64,000 nt of DNA from Tyto alba (taxonomy: Eukaryota; Chordata; Aves; Strigiformes; Tytonidae): NCBI RefSeq assembly GCF_018691265.1, contig NW_024881279.1, forward strand, positions 3,997,243 to 4,061,242, written 5' to 3'. This document shows positions 58,584 through 64,000 of this stretch, one piece after another (within the stretch, counting starts at the first letter, position 1; the number at the start of each line of letters is the position of its first letter). A model generated the notes under the pieces. It had not been told where the DNA came from. It ran no database searches and saw nothing but the letters and a program-made list of their open reading frames with translations. Position numbers and translations under genes: made by a program.

Positions 58584-60024
58584 ATCTTGCTATAGTGGAA
58601 AAACAGAGAGAAAATCAATCCAGGCCAAAGGAAATACTGTTTGACCTGAAACTGTGACTGAATAGTAAGTCTGGTCAAACTGTTAGTTCCAAAATCATCC
58701 ATGCTTGAGATGTCTGAGCTGATGTTTTGCTGTGCAACCTCGGGACCTAATGCTATTTCAAACACAGCTTCACTGCAGCCACCAGACATAGTTGCTGGAG
58801 GCACCCTACAGAAGACACTGCCTGCTCCTCCACCAACGAAGGGAGGAGACACATTCAGGCAACTTGAATCATCTGGCAAGCCAATGCCAAGGACAGCGAG
58901 GCTCTCCTGTAGTAAAGATCCTTCCCCTCCTTTACTAGGAATTATTATTTTATCTTATATTCTATCTTCCCTCCAGAGACTGCTAACAGTCTTTCCTTGG
59001 AGCTGGTTGTATAGGTCTTGCAAATGACAGCTCTGTATTTTCTCTCCTTCCCACTCACCCCTCTCCTGCTGCCGACAAAACTTGTAATCTTCTTACATTG
59101 TGCCTGGGATCTACCAGCTTTATCTACTAAATACTGGCTTTTTAGGTTTCTGGCAGTACTGCCACCTCTTGCATGTTCGCTATTCTTCCAGGTATTACAA
59201 CCGGAGCTGTTAAACACAAAGAATCACAGAAAAGCCATCTGTATGCTCTCTCACTTATCCCCATTCTTGTCTCCGCTTTGCTAAGTGCTCCCAGCAGTTT
59301 CCTTTCCGACATAAGCTCATCATTAGCAGTTTATATCATCTCAGACTGCTCCCATTGGTAGGTCTCATTAATGGACATCTCTCAGCTTGATTTCCTTGTT
59401 AGGGCTTCCAGGGGACTTGGATTCTTTTCACAATTGCAACCAGTTCAGACAAGTTTTATATTTCCAGAGGTGGCTTGCTTGGAGGTGAGTCTCCCAGCCT
59501 GCACGCCGGGAGATGACCACCACTGCTCTTCTGAGATGGGTTTCGAAGGATTTCTTCCCTTCCCTGTTTCTGAACACCAGAAATGCCACCATGTGTGTTG
59601 TAAACTGGTGTTTTACTACTGCCAGCTGATCCCCTGTCCGTACTGCCTGCTGATATGGTCAGGGCCCTGTCCCCACCACATCGCAGGGGGTTCAAGATGC
59701 AGAGAGCCAAAGATACAAATTTAGGATGAGCTACAACTGTTATTTTGCCTTCCATCCTCTAAACTAATTCTCTACTTGATCATCTTTCTTTGCTACTATA
59801 CAAGGGCTGGTTAGAAAAAAAAGTCACACAAGTTCCTTTTCTATCTTTAACCATGATCCCAGTATGATTTACTCTGCTGGCTCCAGGGGAAGAGGAGAGC
59901 TAAGAGCATACCGGAGGCATCTGACATCAAAACTAAAATGCTGATCATCCAACACAGGGTGGGTTTTTTTCACATGAACTTTAATAAAACAATACCACTA
60001 TCTTTGGATTCTAGCTTAGAAAGT

Positions 60025-60049
60025 AAAAAAAAAAAAAAAAAAAAAAAAA
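60025..60049 (+). repeat. A25 tract with upstream AATAAA
   Basis: Twenty-five A residues, 36 bases after an AATAAA at 59983-59988, the spacing of a genuine mRNA 3' end. It may be a retroposed 3' end or chance. Confidence 0.8.
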
Positions 60050-60696
60050 GACCACCTTCAGCTTTTAAAGAGACTCTGTATCATCTCTACCAATGGCCAC
60101 TCTACTTTCTCAACACAAACTTAATTTTATATTAATGCTTTGTACAACAAACACAAGCCTTCCCCAGGAAGAGCTGCGTGGTTTTTGTCCTGGGGTAGGA
60201 TGCTCCGGGCAGAGATGCCTTTGTTCCCATTCCACTGCTGGAGGTCAGCCTGTATCCCTCCTATGAGCTCGACATCTGACTTCGTAGTCCTAAGAAGAAA
60301 ATGCTGGTGACTTTCAAACAAACCACCAAAGGTGCAGCTCCCTCCTGTGCTCTTTGGATAAAACTTCAATATATTTGCCATGCTCAACAGACAGGGATTT
60401 CTGGCAATCTTCTTTGTAGAAATGGACCATGAAATACATCCTCCAGCAGCAGCCTGCAGTGGCTTTCCATCCCCAAGCACCTACTCCTGCAGCAGCCGCG
60501 GTTGTGTGATGTAGGATGGAGCCAAAAGCGAGGAACCACGTGGCAACACCCCCAGCCAGGGAAGCCCACAATTCCCCCCTCCACACCGCAGGAGATCTTG
60601 GAAGAAACAAGCCCTTTTTAGCCCTTCACAGCACTTTCAAAACCAGTGAAGCCTGGCACTGTTTGAATTAAAATAAACCCCAAACAAATGAAGAAC

Positions 60697-60709
60697 AAAA
60701 AAAAAAAAA
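60697..60709. repeat. A-run
   Basis: Thirteen A residues in A-rich intronic DNA, flanked by purine-rich sequence. Confidence 0.85.
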
Positions 60710-63700
60710 CCAACAGACAAGCAAAGAAAAACAGTAAGAAAAGTAAAAGAAAAATCCAGCATAATAAAGCCTGATTGCTAAAGTGTGGCCAATAACTGTC
60801 ACATTTACATGCTCTGCTCACTTCAAGCAATGCTGATTCTTGCTCTGTTTTGCAGCGGCTACGTAATTCATCCTGTTTAGCACTTCTGCATGCTTTGGCA
60901 GATAAAATATTGATCAGCCTGCCAAGAAACACAGAGTGCCATTCTGTTTTCATGTCAGAACTCAGTAATGAACTACATTTATCAAGAGCATCCTCTCTGT
61001 GAAAGGTCAGTGGTGAATGTGGCTAAATTGTGATGACAGATCATTAATCCAGTTCCCTCAATAATTGCCCTTTTTAAGAATTTTACTCCTGTTTTTTGTG
61101 AATTGTAGCAGGTTTTTACAGTGGGATCTCTGAGCAATCCTCAACCCACTTCTGAGTCAAAGCAGATAACGGAGAAACAGCAAATCTGGGGATTAAGTGT
61201 CCTTCAAAGGAATGCAGTTAACATAAAATAAAAAGAAAGTGAGGAAGTGCAGAGGTTTGCTTTGATGAGTAAACTAATCTCCCTGTAAAATATTATTGTA
61301 CACGGTGCCTTACAATGCAGTGATTACTAGAAACGTCAGTACTTTAAATATCAAAAGTGATCTGATAACACCCATAGAGCATCAATCTCTAAGTCCTTGG
61401 TGTACAGCTAACCTGACAGTAGGTGTGAACCTAAACGGGTACAGAAGTCTTTAGAGGATTTGAGCCCCACTGGTTACTATTTTTCAGCCCAACTGCAGGG
61501 GCTGCATGAATGCCAGGTGGCACCTGCAGCTCTTCATAAAATCCATGACAAAAGCTGTGCAGTCATTAGCATCCAGGTTAAGTAGAAGGGTATGCAATTC
61601 TCGGCACAAGAAGGTATATACAGAGATTCAAACTTCTCGGGACCTTCCAAAAACTCTGGAGGAGGTTCCCCTGAGAAGCATCTGGGCACAGCTACCCACA
61701 GAATCCCATGTGCTCTCAGGTCTGGCCTCCACCCCTTGAAAATCTGCAGTTGTGCTGCTAATCCCGACAGCCCCAACCCCGGGTTAGATTTGTTATGTTA
61801 CCACTGCAAGCGCATTAGGACATCAGGACTGGGCATCCCGCGTGGAGCCGCCTGCCCCGTCCAGCTCCAAAATTCCCACACCATCGCCAGCCAGAAACCC
61901 ACCTGCAACAGCAGGACCATGCTCCTGCTCCCCCCCTCCATGGCAGGGTATAATAATAACCCCTTTACAAATAAACCACCACCGAAGATGAACTCGAGGC
62001 ACTAATTTTCAAGGCAACCCTTCACTACCACCCATAAAGAGCTATTTGGAGTGGGATGAAATGTCATTTCTAAGGCAGGAGGCACAGGAGGTGTCATTTT
62101 ATTTGACCGTTCCTCTTAGACTGTGCTGGCTATTTTTTGGCTGTTCCCATGGCAGTTTTCTAGCTCCAGGAAGAAATTCAGTGCAGGAGATAGGAGCAGT
62201 AAGCTCTGTTTTTGCACCTGTTTCCATAGGGCAAAAGAGAAGTGGTTATTGAAAAGAACATTTCTAGACAAAATTCAAGGATTTGAGAAAGATTTTGCTT
62301 TCAAACAGCCCATCCTTTCATACGCATTACTCAGGCTTTAGCTGGTATTATTAGCAGCATCAGAAAAGGACTAAACTAAAATGTTACAGGATACAAATTT
62401 ATTTATGAGTGTGGCTAGTTAATTCTTGTGCAGTGTATGGTTAAATTGGCTATCAGCAACAGTCCATTTTCATGCATACAAAGTGAAAGTGTTGGCATGC
62501 CTAAACTGCAAAAATGTGGTCCCCAAACACTGGACTGCTGAATCAGAACGAGATGGTTATGTGAACACTTTACAGCAATAATCTGTGACCTCGTGGCCTG
62601 TTTGACTTGACAGAGCAGGTTTACAGAGGGACAGGAAAATTAAAGATGACTTCAGTTCTTCAGGGGTCTCACTGCGAATCCCCATTCCTCCATGCAAATT
62701 TTCTATCTGTCTCCTTCTATCTTCCTCTTCCTTTAATTGCTCATTTTTTGCACATGAATGGAGAGCTTGGATGGACTTCCTTCGTACTTTTCCCATGTGG
62801 TTGGAAAGAAGTAGAAAAAACCTGCTATTTTCAACAAGTTGCATGAACAGCCTCCTCTGAGCAAGCATAGCAGCTCATTGTGGTAACAGAGAGGAGAATG
62901 TTGAGAAAGCTTTGTGAAATTCAGAGATTTCTTACAATTTGGAGACATCTGTGAGTTTTAACCATTTCCCTGTTCTGTCTTTCATAGGCTGTAAGTACTA
63001 GGTGTGAGCAGACCGATTTAGGATAAAGAAAAATTAACCCAAATATTAACATATAAGAAGTCATACTATCAACCATTTGACTTTTGATTGCTTAGAGAAA
63101 ACATCTTATAAAATACCAGGCAGTGCTTTGCAGCAATGACACTGTAGGTACCCACACTGCAATGTTTCTGTAATGTCTGACAATAACGCAAGGAGCATCC
63201 TGCTGCCTCCAAACACCACCGAAGACCATGATTTTTACTGTCACTGTGCATAGAGGAAGCCACGCGCCACAGACGTGACATTTAGGCAGAGCTCGCTAAT
63301 TACCTAGTGCTACCTGCCTGCCTATTTTACAGACAGCTAAGCCCCTCAAAGGCTGAGGACCTATTTTATTCCTGATTTGAATTTACAAGTTAAGTGAAAC
63401 TCTCCTAAAGTTCCCACGAAGAGGAACAGATGTTTAACATCATGCAAATTCATGAACATTAGCAATCCTTCAGCTGCTACTGCTGAAAAAATTCAATTAA
63501 CTATAAAAGCCCAAACTAACTTGCTTATCTTAGGGATATGTTTCAGTTAATAAGATGTACATTTATCAGATATCCATATATAATTTAGCAGCAACTGGGA
63601 GCTCACTGAATATATCACAGAAATGGAACAGAATACATACTATGAAGTAGATACTATTAAACAATAGACATTTACAACCTGGAAGACCTAAAACTTGCCT

Positions 63701-64000
63701 CAGCGTATATTTATTTCAATATTTCATTTTATTACAAGAAAAAGCACCCATCTATTACTCTGTGAGCTTTCAAAATATATTAAAAACCTACAGCATCAGA
63801 ATATAAATTCCTTGTTCTGTAAACAAAACCTCTATTCCTACCTTACGCAATTACCTTCCAAACTGCATAAACCTAAGTGAATCACATGCCTCAAATGCAT
63901 GGGAAAAGACACGGATGGATTTTCAGACTTTCTCAGGAAGCCCAAGAATTACAGCTTGGTTTACCAAGTCCGGGAGCAAGTTCTAGATCTGTATCCTTCC

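Larger units (their letters stand above)
54933..64000 (-). other. FSTL4: FSTL4 intron upstream of the first EF-hand exon (partial)
   Basis: At least 9.1 kb of intron, running off the right edge. I looked on the minus strand for the preceding Kazal-domain exon (expected near HSKDCFLKG with a phase-1 donor) and did not see it. Contents noted: a GC-rich stretch around 55380-55900, a T19 run at 57173-57191, an AT repeat at 58550-58583, a poly(A) tract with an upstream AATAAA at 59983-60049, and an A-run at 60697-60709. The open frames here (for example 58529-58879 minus and 59371-59724 plus) show no recognisable domain. The acceptor end has a possible branch point in AGTAACG about 20 bases before the exon. 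No other supported gene. Confidence 0.75.

Overview
This is a vertebrate, most probably avian, nuclear DNA window. It is AT-rich and almost entirely non-coding, with no bacterial-style gene packing. The only coding sequence I can support is two consecutive protein-coding exons on the minus strand, at 54742-54932 and 51014-51134. Both have good splice sites and compatible phases, and together they encode a pair of canonical EF-hands. The translated sequence, including GDTCTMADY, GHLSSSELAQ and [11 protein letters not shown], matches follistatin-like 4 (FSTL4) better than its paralogue FSTL5 as I remember those proteins. The gene therefore runs right to left, with its 5' end beyond 64000 and its 3' end beyond position 1.

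Layout by region: 54933-64000 is the intron upstream of the first EF-hand exon. 51135-54741 is a 3.6 kb intron between the two EF-hand exons. 1-51013 is the long intron after the second EF-hand exon. I looked there for the immunoglobulin-domain exons that should follow (motifs such as PPIIWKRN and LEDINDFG) and did not see them. A short or divergent exon could have escaped a reading by eye.

The clearest non-exon element is a roughly 1.07 kb solo LTR of an endogenous retrovirus at 18943-20012, inserted on the plus strand and so antisense to the host gene. It has TG...CA ends, a TATA-like box, an AATAAA signal, a degenerate internal 67-bp tandem repeat and a nearly matching 5-bp target duplication. 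I see no retroviral coding sequence. Other intronic structure includes a CpG-rich patch (12841-13160, with a second at 13700-14400), a 31-bp minisatellite at 23597, many simple repeats and homopolymer runs, a perfect 11-bp inverted repeat at 6011-6040, and nested TAAT-rich palindromes near 16074.

Most open reading frames in the window are chance frames in intronic DNA. I found no rRNA, tRNA, CRISPR array or operon-like structure, and no convincing undescribed system. The findings are mainly candidate regulatory patches, the exon-pair architecture and a few curiosities.
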